Assembly (NCBI GenBank): GCA_027034965.1
Contig: JALVWL010000211.1
Coordinates: 1-27,994 of the forward strand
DNA: 27,994 nucleotides
Direction: 5' to 3'
From: Candidatus Omnitrophota bacterium
GTDB taxonomy: Bacteria; Omnitrophota; Gorgyraeia; S143-82
The position numbers were made by a program, and so were the translations under genes. Shown piece after piece: positions 16,151-24,638 of the stretch (position 1 is the first letter of the stretch; each line of letters begins with the position of its first letter). A model generated the notes under the pieces. That model made no database searches and was not told the DNA's origin. It was given only the letters and a program-made list of their open reading frames with translations.

Positions 16151-16166
16151 AAGCGGGTTCCTATTA

Positions 16167-17222
16167 TCAAGCCAAGGTCCTCCAATCCTCATCTCCATCC
16201 AGACCTGCAATAAGGTCTGCCAAGAGGCGCGCGCTATTTTCTATATCGTTAAACTCTACCATCTCCACAGGGGTATGCATATACCTCAAGGGTATACTGA
16301 CCAGACCAGTACACACCCCAGAGCGGCTAATCTGTATACTATTGGCATCTGTACCCGTTGCCCTGGGAATACCCTCAATCTGATATGGGATAGAGGAGTC
16401 TTCAGCGGTCTTTTTGAGACGCTCAAACAGGACTGGATTGATATTAGGACCGCGGGCTATTACAGGACCTTTTCCAAGAGATATAGAACCTATCTTCTTC
16501 TCATCCACACCTGGATGGTCTGTACAGAAGGTAACATCTACGGCTATCCCTATAGCAGGGTCTATTGCATAGGCGCTCGTCCGCGCACCGCGCAGCCCTA
16601 TCTCCTCCTGCACACTGGCAACGGCAAATACCCCTACCTTTATATCTCGCCCAGCCAACAATTCAAGTGCTCTGGCAACTACAAACGCGCCTGCACGGTC
16701 ATCTAATGCCTTGGAAACAATACGGCCGTTATCCAGTTCCCAAAACTCAACATAAGGTACTGCCACATCACCAATCGATACCTTTGCCTCGGCTTCTTCT
16801 TTGTCTTTCGCCCCTATATCTATAAACAAGCTTTCTATCTTAGCGCATTTAGACAGCTCTTCCCTTTCCATTAAATGTATCGGCTTCTTACCAATAACAC
16901 CCTTTACCCGCCCCTTCTGCGTCTTTATGCTCACCCTCTGGCCTGGCACAAGGTTTGCATCAATTCCACCGATTGGAGAAAAGAAGAGAAAACCGTCTTT
17001 ATCTATATATCGAATCATAAATCCTATCTCATCTATATGCCCTGAAAGCATAACCCGTACATCCGCGGATTTATTCAACACAGCAATAACATTTCCATTG
17101 ATATCCACGCTGGTCTCAGCGAATCGCGCCACATAATCGCGCCACACCCTTGCCACATCCATCTCATAACCCGAAGGTCCTATCTCAGTACACAATGACC
17201 TCAAAAAATCCTTACTATTCAT
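16167..17222 (-). CDS. M42 family metallo-aminopeptidase (glutamyl aminopeptidase/FrvX-like)
   Basis: 351 residues from ATG 17222. The two-metal site is complete: His in LSGHIDEIGFMI, the bridging Asp in SKALDDRAGAFV, the catalytic and binding Glu pair in SVQEEIGLRGAR, Asp in AVDVTFCTDHPG, and the distal His in LRYMHTPVEMV. The PDZ-like inserted domain lies between the first His and the Asp. M42 enzymes are large cytosolic tetrahedral assemblies that trim peptides from the N-terminus. ATG 17222 follows AGGGAGG by eight bases and overlaps the MFS stop by eight; seven extra in-frame codons upstream are unlikely to be used. Substrate preference cannot be read from the sequence. Confidence 0.92.
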   Translation of the reverse strand: MNSKDFLRSLCTEIGPSGYEMDVARVWRDYVARFAETSVDINGNVIAVLNKSADVRVMLSGHIDEIGFMIRYIDKDGFLFFSPIGGIDANLVPGQRVSIKTQKGRVKGVIGKKPIHLMEREELSKCAKIESLFIDIGAKDKEEAEAKVSIGDVAVPYVEFWELDNGRIVSKALDDRAGAFVVARALELLAGRDIKVGVFAVASVQEEIGLRGARTSAYAIDPAIGIAVDVTFCTDHPGVDEKKIGSISLGKGPVIARGPNINPVLFERLKKTAEDSSIPYQIEGIPRATGTDANSIQISRSGVCTGLVSIPLRYMHTPVEMVEFNDIENSARLLADLIAGLDGDEDWRTLA

Positions 17223-18510
17223 TAGCAGATCCTCCCTTCTCAAGACGGTTTCTCAGCAATCCATCCACGCCAATTCCAATGCCGATGCCTGCCCACAATA
17301 CCAGAATGCTTGCCTCAGAAAAGAATTCAGCCAGTATAGAGGAGACAAACATTGCCACCACAAAGGCAAAGTGCACAATTATCTCTATAATACCAAACAT
17401 CCTGCCCATCATCGTCTCATCTGTAACCTCGTGCACGATAGTCTGGGAGACCATCATAATCGGTGAGGCAGATAGACCAAGGAGAAAAGATAACAGGCCT
17501 GCTACTCCAAACTTGTGCGGGATATCGAACCTTAATACGACTGCAAAGACAAATAATAACGCGCACAGGGCAATCAAAGAGGAGTAGAGCATCCTAAACC
17601 TATCCCAGTTTATCCCTGCCTTACCCCAGAAGAGCGAACCCATAAGGATACCGCTACCCAAGAATACAACGAGCATACCAAGGTCTGCAGTAGCGCTTCC
17701 GAGCATCTCTTGGATAAAGACAATACCGGTTGCGTATATCCCACCCAACAACGCCCATAATAGAAACGAAACACCTATCAGCCTCTTTAATTCATAATGG
17801 GCAGAAAGATAGCCAATCCCCTTGCGCACATCTACTAGTATAGAGCCTCCGAATGTATACTTAATACCATTCAAGAGGACACCTCCAATACTAAAGGCCT
17901 CCTCCTTTATAGAGACCTGCTTGGGCTTGTATCTGGTGCCTATCAGATAAATCGCAGAGGCAGATATAAGAAAGGTAGCTGCATCGACTAGAAAGCCAAA
18001 ACGAATACCAAAGGCCTGTACCATAATCCCACCCAGGCCAAAACCGAACATAGCCGCAACTACTCCGGTAAGGGACAGCAGAGAATTCGCAGGCAGTATC
18101 TCCTCTTGCTCAACGATAGCCGGGACAATGGCCATCTTGGCAGGGACAAAAAGCCTGGTAATAGAAAAAGATATGAATACCATAAAGTAGACGGGTAGGA
18201 TTAATCTAGCCGGCAATATCAATAGAGGGATGCTTGCAACCGTTACGGCCCGGATAAAGTCGCACATATACATAGTCTTTCGATAGTCCAATCTATCCAC
18301 TGCCGCTGCCGCAAAAGGGCCAACGACAAAAACCGGAACAATGGTAAAGAATATGAGCTTTGCCATCTGAAAGGACGAACCAGGCATAACAGAGTATGCC
18401 CAGGCAATCAAGGCCATTTGATTCAACTTATCCCCGAACTGTGATACCACCTGGGATATCCACAACAGGAAAAAGTCCAGGTTTTTGATTAACCTAAGAT
18501 ATTCCCTCAT
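17215..18510 (-). CDS. MFS transporter (MFS_3/EntS-like exporter)
   Basis: 431 residues with about 12 hydrophobic helices and a central cytoplasmic loop near residues 195-230. The loop between helices 2 and 3 has the MFS motif A in the form AAVDRLDYRKTMYMCDFIRA. The sequence near TRLFVPAKMAIVPAIV is typical of the EntS/macrolide-efflux branch. Members export small molecules using the proton gradient; the substrate here is unknown. ATG 18510 follows GAGGA by eight bases. It is the first gene of a run with two peptidases and lies just after repeat copy D. Co-transcription with an aminopeptidase might hint at peptide export, but that is only a guess. Confidence 0.85.
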   Translation of the reverse strand: MREYLRLIKNLDFFLLWISQVVSQFGDKLNQMALIAWAYSVMPGSSFQMAKLIFFTIVPVFVVGPFAAAAVDRLDYRKTMYMCDFIRAVTVASIPLLILPARLILPVYFMVFISFSITRLFVPAKMAIVPAIVEQEEILPANSLLSLTGVVAAMFGFGLGGIMVQAFGIRFGFLVDAATFLISASAIYLIGTRYKPKQVSIKEEAFSIGGVLLNGIKYTFGGSILVDVRKGIGYLSAHYELKRLIGVSFLLWALLGGIYATGIVFIQEMLGSATADLGMLVVFLGSGILMGSLFWGKAGINWDRFRMLYSSLIALCALLFVFAVVLRFDIPHKFGVAGLLSFLLGLSASPIMMVSQTIVHEVTDETMMGRMFGIIEIIVHFAFVVAMFVSSILAEFFSEASILVLWAGIGIGIGVDGLLRNRLEKGGSANE

Positions 18511-18533
18511 AAGAGTTCCTCTAATTCACCAAA

Positions 18534-18721
18534 CCAGGATTATGCATTAGAATTCTTTATCTTCCATCTTATAAAACTCAAAAGTGAAAATTACAGCATT
18601 TTGATCAAGCATGGAGAAGGAAGAATGGAGCATGAAGGATTTTTATTTACTAATATATTTCCTTCATTCTCCATGCTCCATCCTTCATTCTTAAGGTTAT
18701 TCTCCAATTGCATAGTCTGAG
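18534..18721. repeat. Composite palindromic repeat, copy D (reduced form)
   Basis: About 188 bases between xerD and the MFS gene. The left end CCAGGATTATGCA with TTAGAATTCTTTA matches copies C and E. The right end ATTGCATAGTCTGAG (18707-18721) is an imperfect match to the right end of copy E. In between, a purine-rich arm (about 18605-18640) faces CCTTCATTCTCCATGCTCC (from 18661), forming a stem-loop. The inner module and the GTTGTGGTTTTTAG stretch are missing. The presence of both ends with a shortened centre suggests internal deletion. Confidence 0.75.
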
Positions 18722-18767
18722 TTTAATTGTATAAGAAATTAACTGATTTGAGAACTGGATTTATTTC

Positions 18768-19655
18768 TCAGGCACGTGGATGGTACCTATTATGCACCCT
18801 AGAAAGACGATCCTTTTCTACATGTGTATATATCTGCGTAGTCGATATAGAGGCATGTCCCAGGAGCTCCTGTACAACCCTCAAATCTGCTCCACCTGCC
18901 ATAAGCGCGGTAGCAAAACTGTGCCTTAATATATGAGGACCCTTGCCTTGGCTTTTATGCCCAATCAATCTCAGGTATTGTTTGACTACCTTCCAGATGG
19001 TCTGCCTTGATAGACGCTGGCCTCGATTATTCAGGAACAAAAAGCTCTTCTTATCCGCACCCCTGCACTTACTACGCTCTCCTTCTATATACTTCTTGAC
19101 GAGCAGCTCTGCCCTCCTCCCAAATGGAACCACCCTCTCTTTATTCCCTTTTCCCCTGACCTTGATAAACTTCCCTATGAAATTTATATCTCCCAACTCC
19201 AGGGAAGAGACCTCTGAAACCCTCAAACCAGAGGAGAAAATCAACTCCATCAATGCTGCATTTCTATATTTGTTTTTCTTACTGGAAAGGGCAGTATCAA
19301 CCATCTTCTCTACATCCTCTACCGAAACAACTTCTGGAAGCCGTTGCCAGAGTTTTAATCCCAGAAAACCATCCAGAGGATTGGAATCCACCTCGTTCTC
19401 TCTCATTAGAAAAGAGTAAAAGCCACGGATAGATGAAAGGGTCCTGTTTATAGAGCGCTGTCCCCTTCCGACCCCCTTAAGATAGGAGATGAAGGCAGGG
19501 ATGTCCTTTCTATGGAAGGAAGTTATAGAAAGCCCTTCGCTTTCAAGGAAAGAAAAGAAAAGCTCTACATCCTTCCTATAGGCAATAATCGTATTATTAC
19601 TTAACCCTCGTTCTATGGATAGATAGTCACTATAGGCATCTATTAAATACTGCAT
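18768..19655 (-). CDS. xerD: Tyrosine recombinase XerD/XerC
   Basis: 295 residues, the standard Xer size. The N-terminal SAM-like core-binding domain (1-90) is followed by the catalytic domain with every active residue visible: R145 in SSGLRVSEV, K169 in RGKGNKERVVP, H241 and R244 in HILRHSFAT, H267 in ELLGHASIST and the nucleophile Y276 in TQIYTH. It resolves chromosome dimers at dif. The sequence is closer to XerD in overall pattern, but one Xer may serve both roles here. It overlaps the upstream hydrolase gene by 13 bases, so it is a housekeeping gene in an operon and not an integrase of a mobile element, despite the repeat next to it. Confidence 0.93.
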   Translation of the reverse strand: MQYLIDAYSDYLSIERGLSNNTIIAYRKDVELFFSFLESEGLSITSFHRKDIPAFISYLKGVGRGQRSINRTLSSIRGFYSFLMRENEVDSNPLDGFLGLKLWQRLPEVVSVEDVEKMVDTALSSKKNKYRNAALMELIFSSGLRVSEVSSLELGDINFIGKFIKVRGKGNKERVVPFGRRAELLVKKYIEGERSKCRGADKKSFLFLNNRGQRLSRQTIWKVVKQYLRLIGHKSQGKGPHILRHSFATALMAGGADLRVVQELLGHASISTTQIYTHVEKDRLSRVHNRYHPRA

Positions 19656-20251
19656 ATATATGCATTTGTGCGGCGCTCTTTACCTATTGTACTGCTGAGG
19701 CCATGACCAGGATAGATAATGGTCTCATCAGGGAATTCCAACAATCGCCTTATAGAATCGACTATCTTTTCGTAGTCCCCGCAGGGCAGATCCGTCCTTC
19801 CTATAGAGCCAGCAAATAAGGTGTCACCTGTGAAGAGGACATCCGCCAGTCTCAGGCAAATACTGCCCGCTGTATGCCCTGGGGTATGCATGACTTCTAT
19901 CTCGATATCTCCTGCCCTAATAATGTCTCCATCAGAGAGTATGCGACTCGCTGACGGTGAAATAATTGGCTCCCCAAACATTATAGAGAGATTCTTCTCA
20001 GCAGAATCCAGCATATCCAGATCCATCTTATGTACCGCAATCTCTATCCCTTCAAAAAAGCGGTTGCCGGCTATATGGTCAAAGTGGCCGTGGGTATTAA
20101 TAATGATTACAGGTCTAAGCCCCCTATCCCTTATAAAGTCAAAGACCAGCCGCGAGGCAGGATCAATGACCACAACCTCAGATTCCCTACCTGTACTGAT
20201 TATATAACTATTCGTCTCGACAGGACCCGAATTAATCACCCTTATATCCAC
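19643..20251 (-). CDS. Metallo-beta-lactamase-fold hydrolase (glyoxalase II-like)
   Basis: 202 residues. The metal-binding motif THGHFDH (H54, H56, D58, H59) is complete, with H126 in HTPGHTAGS, bridging D143 in LFTGDTLF and H183 in YPGHG. GSIGRTDLPCGD is typical of the short glyoxalase II-like group (YcbL type), which lacks the C-terminal substrate domain of true GloB. Hydrolysis of a thioester such as S-lactoylglutathione or an analogue is possible, but the substrate is unknown. The start is GTG 20251, supported by TAGGAGG six bases before it. It is nine bases downstream of the unknown lipoprotein gene. Confidence 0.88.
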   Translation of the reverse strand: MDIRVINSGPVETNSYIISTGRESEVVVIDPASRLVFDFIRDRGLRPVIIINTHGHFDHIAGNRFFEGIEIAVHKMDLDMLDSAEKNLSIMFGEPIISPSASRILSDGDIIRAGDIEIEVMHTPGHTAGSICLRLADVLFTGDTLFAGSIGRTDLPCGDYEKIVDSIRRLLEFPDETIIYPGHGLSSTIGKERRTNAYICSI

Positions 20252-20260
20252 TAAATCCTC

Positions 20261-20776
20261 CTAATCGATATTCAACTTCTCCCATAACCCCTCTGGCTGT
20301 TTGCTTGGCCAGAATAGCAGATCGAATTCCCGTCGCAGGGCATCGCTTTTGTTCTTCAAAGAAGTCAAAGGGCTCTTAATTACCCTTGCTTTCTTCACTT
20401 CATCGTAAAGCCTCTTGAACCTGTTCATTATATCCTGCAACTTATCCTTTTTGTCCTGATACTCATCTGGAAAATACTCATAGAGAATCATAAGATTATT
20501 CATTGTCTGTTCAAAGCTCTCTTTTAATCGCTTTCTACTATTAGAATCTATTGCCGACCTGAATTCATCCATCCAGACCTTTACAAAGACAAAGTGGCGC
20601 TCATATGCCAGGCGCGGATCTACATGGAAGGTCTTATCTGGTATTATTGTCTTTATCTTTCTATCTTTAGGTTTCCTGATAAATTTATCTGATATGGATT
20701 TGCATCCACCCACAGATAGAAGAAAACAGCAACCCAGTATTATAAAACCGGCCCTTTTAAAGCCTTTCTGCATCAT
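20261..20776 (-). CDS. Uncharacterised lipoprotein
   Basis: 171 residues from ATG 20776; I do not recognise the family. The N-terminus is a lipoprotein signal peptide with basic MMQKGFKR, a hydrophobic core and lipobox SVGGC (Cys 25). The remaining 146 residues are charged and mostly helix-forming, rich in Lys, Arg, Asp and Glu, with no cysteine and several Tyr/Phe positions. The start overlaps the gspE-like stop (TGATG); a second ATG three bases on has better spacing from GGAGG. Its coupling to two secretion/pilus ATPases suggests a pilotin-like or envelope role for the pilus machinery. That is inference from position only. Confidence 0.75.
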   Translation of the reverse strand: MMQKGFKRAGFIILGCCFLLSVGGCKSISDKFIRKPKDRKIKTIIPDKTFHVDPRLAYERHFVFVKVWMDEFRSAIDSNSRKRLKESFEQTMNNLMILYEYFPDEYQDKKDKLQDIMNRFKRLYDEVKKARVIKSPLTSLKNKSDALRREFDLLFWPSKQPEGLWEKLNID

Positions 20777-22461
20777 CAATCCTCCGCTGTTACCCTCAAG
20801 ACCTCTTCAAAAGTCGTCTTCCCTTCCAAGAACAACTCAAATGTATTATCCCTAAGTGTTCGCATACCGTGATGCTTGATTGCATACTCTTTTAGCTCAT
20901 CTGAAGTAGCCCCTTTTAAGACCAACAACCTCAACTCATCGGTCATAGTAAGGGTCTCTATTGTAGCTATCCGCCCTTTGTATCCGGTATTGCGACACTT
21001 ATCACATCCCCTGCCTTTATAGAATACCACCCCTTCTGGATATGTAAAACCCTCTTTTTCAAAGACCTCTCTTGGTATATCGACTACCTCTTTGCAGTCT
21101 TCACATATCCTGCGGCACAACCTCTGAGCCGATGTCAGCACAAGAGACGAGGCAACCAAAAACGGCTCAACACCCATATCTATAAGCCTGGTAATGGCCC
21201 CTGCTGCATCGTTGGTATGCAGGGTACTCAAGACAAGGTGGCCTGTCAGAGAGGCCTTGACCGCGATATCCGCTGTCTCAGAATCCCTTATCTCACCGAC
21301 TAATACTATATCCGGACTCTGCCTCAAGATTGCCCTGAGGGCCGAGGCGAATGTAAGACCTATATCGTGATTGACCTGTATTTGGGTCAAACCCTCAACC
21401 TGATATTCCACCGGATCTTCTACAGTGATTATATGCACCTCGGGCTTGTTTAATTCCTGGAGCACCGAGTATAAAGTCGTAGACTTACCACTTCCAGTAG
21501 GACCTGTAACCAGTATTAGACCATAGGGAGCCTTTACCGCATTCTTAAATTCTTCTAAAGGCTGGGGCAGAAAACCAAGCGAATCCAGTCCTACCTGCAG
21601 ATTACTCTTATCCAGTACCCTCAATACGAACTTTTCTCCAAAGACCGTCGGTAAGGAAGAGACCCGGAAATCTATAAGTTTCCCCTTATGTCTCATCCTG
21701 AAACGACCATCCTGAGGGATGCGCCACTCCGTGATATCCATACCCGACATTATCTTCAACCTGGTAAGCACGGCCCCTTGTTTATTCTTGGGGACTGTGA
21801 GTATATCCTGCAGGGTGCCGTCTATCCTATATCTTAGGCGAATACAATCCTCCATAGGTTCTATATGGATATCGCTTGCCCGCTGATTCAACCCTTCCTT
21901 TATCATAAGGTTTACCATCCGCACTATTGGTCCCTGCTCTCCCTCCTCGATCAGGTTCACTGAAGACATGGCGGATTCATCAAAGTCCATCACTGCCTCT
22001 ACATCGTCCGAACCCAAATCCATATCATCGCTTGGATTCTTCAGTTTTGTCAGCAGTGCATCTATATCCGGCGGGAAGGCCAGTACTGGAACTATCTCAC
22101 ATCCAGTCATTGCGGAAAGTTCATCTCTTACCAATATATCTAGCACATCTGCCATAATAAGGGAAAGGCTATGGCCTATCATACCCAGGGGGATAACCCT
22201 CTTTTCCCACATCACCGAAAGGGGGACTACATCAACATTTATCTTCTCTATCTTTATCTTATTAACATCTATCCAGCACAACTGCAGCTTATCCGAAATA
22301 ATATCCATAAGAGTAACCTTATCCACGGGGGTCTTTTCTATGATTACGTCAAAGACATCCCGCTCCTCGGAGAGGGACCGCACCTCGGCTGCCATTGACT
22401 CTCCAAAGCGTTCCTGGAGTATCTCGAGGACCTTTCTTTTTATCAAATTCCTTCTAGCCAT
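20776..22461 (-). CDS. GspE/PilB family assembly ATPase (first of two, downstream)
   Basis: 561 residues. An N-terminal MshEN-like region (about 1-140) and a short acidic linker lead to the N2 domain with ASDIHIEP (195-202). The ATPase core has Walker A GPTGSGKST (320-328), VEDPVEY, Walker B DIVLVGEIRD, and the His box STLHTNDAAGAITRL. The tetracysteine zinc region CRRICEDC...GCDKCRNTGYKGR is complete. Such ATPases drive pilus or pseudopilus assembly at the inner membrane. It lies seven bases after a paralogue of the same layout, so the two could serve a pilus and a type II secretion system, or work as a pair; sequence alone does not decide. Confidence 0.92.
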   Translation of the reverse strand: MARRNLIKRKVLEILQERFGESMAAEVRSLSEERDVFDVIIEKTPVDKVTLMDIISDKLQLCWIDVNKIKIEKINVDVVPLSVMWEKRVIPLGMIGHSLSLIMADVLDILVRDELSAMTGCEIVPVLAFPPDIDALLTKLKNPSDDMDLGSDDVEAVMDFDESAMSSVNLIEEGEQGPIVRMVNLMIKEGLNQRASDIHIEPMEDCIRLRYRIDGTLQDILTVPKNKQGAVLTRLKIMSGMDITEWRIPQDGRFRMRHKGKLIDFRVSSLPTVFGEKFVLRVLDKSNLQVGLDSLGFLPQPLEEFKNAVKAPYGLILVTGPTGSGKSTTLYSVLQELNKPEVHIITVEDPVEYQVEGLTQIQVNHDIGLTFASALRAILRQSPDIVLVGEIRDSETADIAVKASLTGHLVLSTLHTNDAAGAITRLIDMGVEPFLVASSLVLTSAQRLCRRICEDCKEVVDIPREVFEKEGFTYPEGVVFYKGRGCDKCRNTGYKGRIATIETLTMTDELRLLVLKGATSDELKEYAIKHHGMRTLRDNTFELFLEGKTTFEEVLRVTAED

Positions 22462-22468
22462 AAGAATA

Positions 22469-24163
22469 TTAAACGGTTATCCTGAACACCTCTTCAATAC
22501 TGGTCAAACCCATTGCCGCCTTTTTGAGGGCGTCATCACGCATCGGGCGCATACCTTCCTCTATCGCCGCCTTTTTAATATCCGGTTCTTCTGCTCCTTT
22601 TGCTATCATATTCCGAATCGTCTGGGTCATAAGCATAATCTCGGCAACATTTGTTCGGCCTTTATAGCCGAGATTGAGGCACTTCTTACACCCAATAGGA
22701 CGATAAAAGGTCTGGCCTATATACTCTTTAGGGATACCTATATTATCGGCCATCTCCTCTGTCATAATATAAGGCTCTTTACAGGCATCGCAGAGCTTTC
22801 GCAACAATCTCTGGGCCATTATCCCTACAACCGATGCAGTAATCAGAAACGGTTCTACCCCCATATTACTCATACGCACTATCGCCCCTGGAGCTGTATT
22901 GGTATGGAGCGTGGTCAAGACCATATGACCCGTTAGAGCAGCCTTTATGGCGATGTCCATTGTCTCAAAATCGCGTATCTCACCTATAAGTATTATATCC
23001 GGATCCTGCCTGAGAATAGACCTTAATGCCGAGGCGAATGTCAAACCCACATCTGGATTAACCTGTACCTGATTAATACCCCTGAGCTGATACTCCACTG
23101 GATCCTCTACAGTAATTATGTTTTTTTCAGGGGAATCGATATAACGCAATACAGAGTAGAGGGTGGTCGATTTTCCGCTGCCTGTCGGTCCCGTCACAAC
23201 AAACATACCATGTGGCCGTCTTACACACCTCTTTATCTTCTCGAGGGTATCCTCAAAAAAACCAAGGTTATCCAGATCCAGCATAACCGCGCCTTTATCC
23301 AAAATCCTCAAACAGGCCTTCTCGCCAAACGTAGAAGGAACAATAGAGACACGAAAGTCTATAATCCTTCCACCTATCTTCATTCGGAACTTCCCATCCT
23401 GGGTAAGTCTGTGCTCAGATATATCCATCCTTCCAAGGACCTTGATCCTGGAAATAATCGCCTCATGCAGATATCTTGGCGGAGAATCGACCTCTCTCAG
23501 AATCCCATCAACCCTATACCTAACCCGCATATGTTTTTCAAAGGGCTCTATAAAAATATCGCTTGCCTTTAATCCTACCCCCATCTCAACAATCCTGTTA
23601 ACCGCTTTAACTGCTGGGGCCATCTTCTTTTCTATATCCTCTTCATTAACCTGTTCTTCGGCCTTTTCTGGAACTAGCTCGATATCCTCTTCACTCAGGT
23701 CATCGAGTATATCGTGCAATTCCTCGCTACTGCCCTCTGAATCCAGTGAGGATAACAACTTCTGCAGGTGAACCTCTGAGGTAAGACAGACTGCCACCTG
23801 TTTCTCTGTCCTGGCACGCACCTCATCTACTGCCATATAATTCCAGGGATCAACTACTGCCAGGGTAAGGACATCTCTAACCACAGAAACAGGACAGATC
23901 TTGTATCTCTTCATCATATCGAGGGGCAATATATCGAGGAGTCCTGATGTATTCAGTCTGGAAATATCTACAAATGGCAGCCTCAACCCCTTGGCCAAGA
24001 CCATCGTTAAGATCTCCTTATCTATTAGCTTCATCTCAACGATGGCATCAAAAAAGTCTAGATTTCTTTGGCGAGAGAAAGAGACTATCTTAGGGATGAG
24101 ATCCCTGGATATTATCTCTTCCTTTATTAATATCTCTACCAATTCTTCCTTAAGCCAGGCCAT
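22469..24163 (-). CDS. GspE/PilB family assembly ATPase (second, upstream)
   Basis: 564 residues. The N-terminal MshEN domain (about 1-140) contains LPFVDISRL and PLDMMKRYKICPV, followed by an acidic linker rich in Glu/Asp (141-180). The N2 domain has ASDIFIEP (200-207), where the usual His is Phe. Walker A is GPTGSGKST (325-333), followed by VEDPVEY, DIILIGEIRD and TTLHTNTAPGAIVRM. The zinc region is CDACKEPY...GCKKCLNLGYKGR, with a shorter cysteine set (the first CxxC position is absent compared with its neighbour). It overlaps the upstream lone MshEN gene by 14 bases. MshEN domains bind c-di-GMP in several relatives, so regulation by c-di-GMP is possible. Confidence 0.92.
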   Translation of the reverse strand: MAWLKEELVEILIKEEIISRDLIPKIVSFSRQRNLDFFDAIVEMKLIDKEILTMVLAKGLRLPFVDISRLNTSGLLDILPLDMMKRYKICPVSVVRDVLTLAVVDPWNYMAVDEVRARTEKQVAVCLTSEVHLQKLLSSLDSEGSSEELHDILDDLSEEDIELVPEKAEEQVNEEDIEKKMAPAVKAVNRIVEMGVGLKASDIFIEPFEKHMRVRYRVDGILREVDSPPRYLHEAIISRIKVLGRMDISEHRLTQDGKFRMKIGGRIIDFRVSIVPSTFGEKACLRILDKGAVMLDLDNLGFFEDTLEKIKRCVRRPHGMFVVTGPTGSGKSTTLYSVLRYIDSPEKNIITVEDPVEYQLRGINQVQVNPDVGLTFASALRSILRQDPDIILIGEIRDFETMDIAIKAALTGHMVLTTLHTNTAPGAIVRMSNMGVEPFLITASVVGIMAQRLLRKLCDACKEPYIMTEEMADNIGIPKEYIGQTFYRPIGCKKCLNLGYKGRTNVAEIMLMTQTIRNMIAKGAEEPDIKKAAIEEGMRPMRDDALKKAAMGLTSIEEVFRITV

Positions 24164-24605
24164 ATTCTTCCTTGTATAGGTTCAAAACCCTTGCTATTTC
24201 CGAAGGAGTTGCAATAAAAGAGACCGCATCAAGCCCGGCCTCTTCTTTTATAAATACCTCTATCTCCGAATTGAAGGGATCAGCTGTTGAGATAGTTACA
24301 ACAGATTCTATTATCTCAAGTGGGATAAACTGGTATTTTTCCATACCAAATACAGGGAAATTAACGAATAAATCAAAATTGATTTCATACTTATCTAAAG
24401 GGACATAGGGGATCTCATACTGCGCCATCAGGGCAAACATTATGTCCTCCTCTGAGGCGAACCCCATTTTGACCAATAATTGACCAGTAAATCCACCTTC
24501 TTTTTCTTTGAGGTCCAGGACTTTTTTTAGTTGTTCAGGAGTGATTATGCCCTTATCGATGAGTATCTTGCCTAACGGCTTGTGGAGAATCCTCTTATAA
24601 AACAC
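24150..24605 (-). CDS. Stand-alone MshEN/GspE N-terminal domain protein
   Basis: 151 residues with only the N-terminal domain of GspE/PilB-type ATPases. It reads PLGKILIDKGIITPEQLKKVLDLK, then LLVKMGFASEEDIMFALMAQYEIPYVPLDKYEIN, followed by a second lobe with FIPLEIIESVVTISTADPFN. There is no ATPase core and the protein ends just before pilB starts, with a 14-base overlap. It may bind c-di-GMP or act as a regulator or adaptor for the two ATPases downstream; that is inference from the family. The start is GTG 24605, preceded by a GGGGGGG run that can act as ribosome site. It is the first gene of the run, next to repeat copy E. Confidence 0.82.
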   Translation of the reverse strand: MFYKRILHKPLGKILIDKGIITPEQLKKVLDLKEKEGGFTGQLLVKMGFASEEDIMFALMAQYEIPYVPLDKYEINFDLFVNFPVFGMEKYQFIPLEIIESVVTISTADPFNSEIEVFIKEEAGLDAVSFIATPSEIARVLNLYKEEYGLA

Positions 24606-24638
24606 CGCCCCCCCATATACTTATTTATTATGGATTAT

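Noticed and set aside
18768..19655. Integrase of a mobile element
   Set aside because: The protein is a standard Xer recombinase translationally linked to housekeeping genes, and no cargo or attachment sites are seen.
21968..22936. 322-codon plus-strand open frame
   Set aside because: It is antisense to the two GspE/PilB genes, whose motifs are unambiguous, and shows Ser/Thr/Ile-rich shadow composition.
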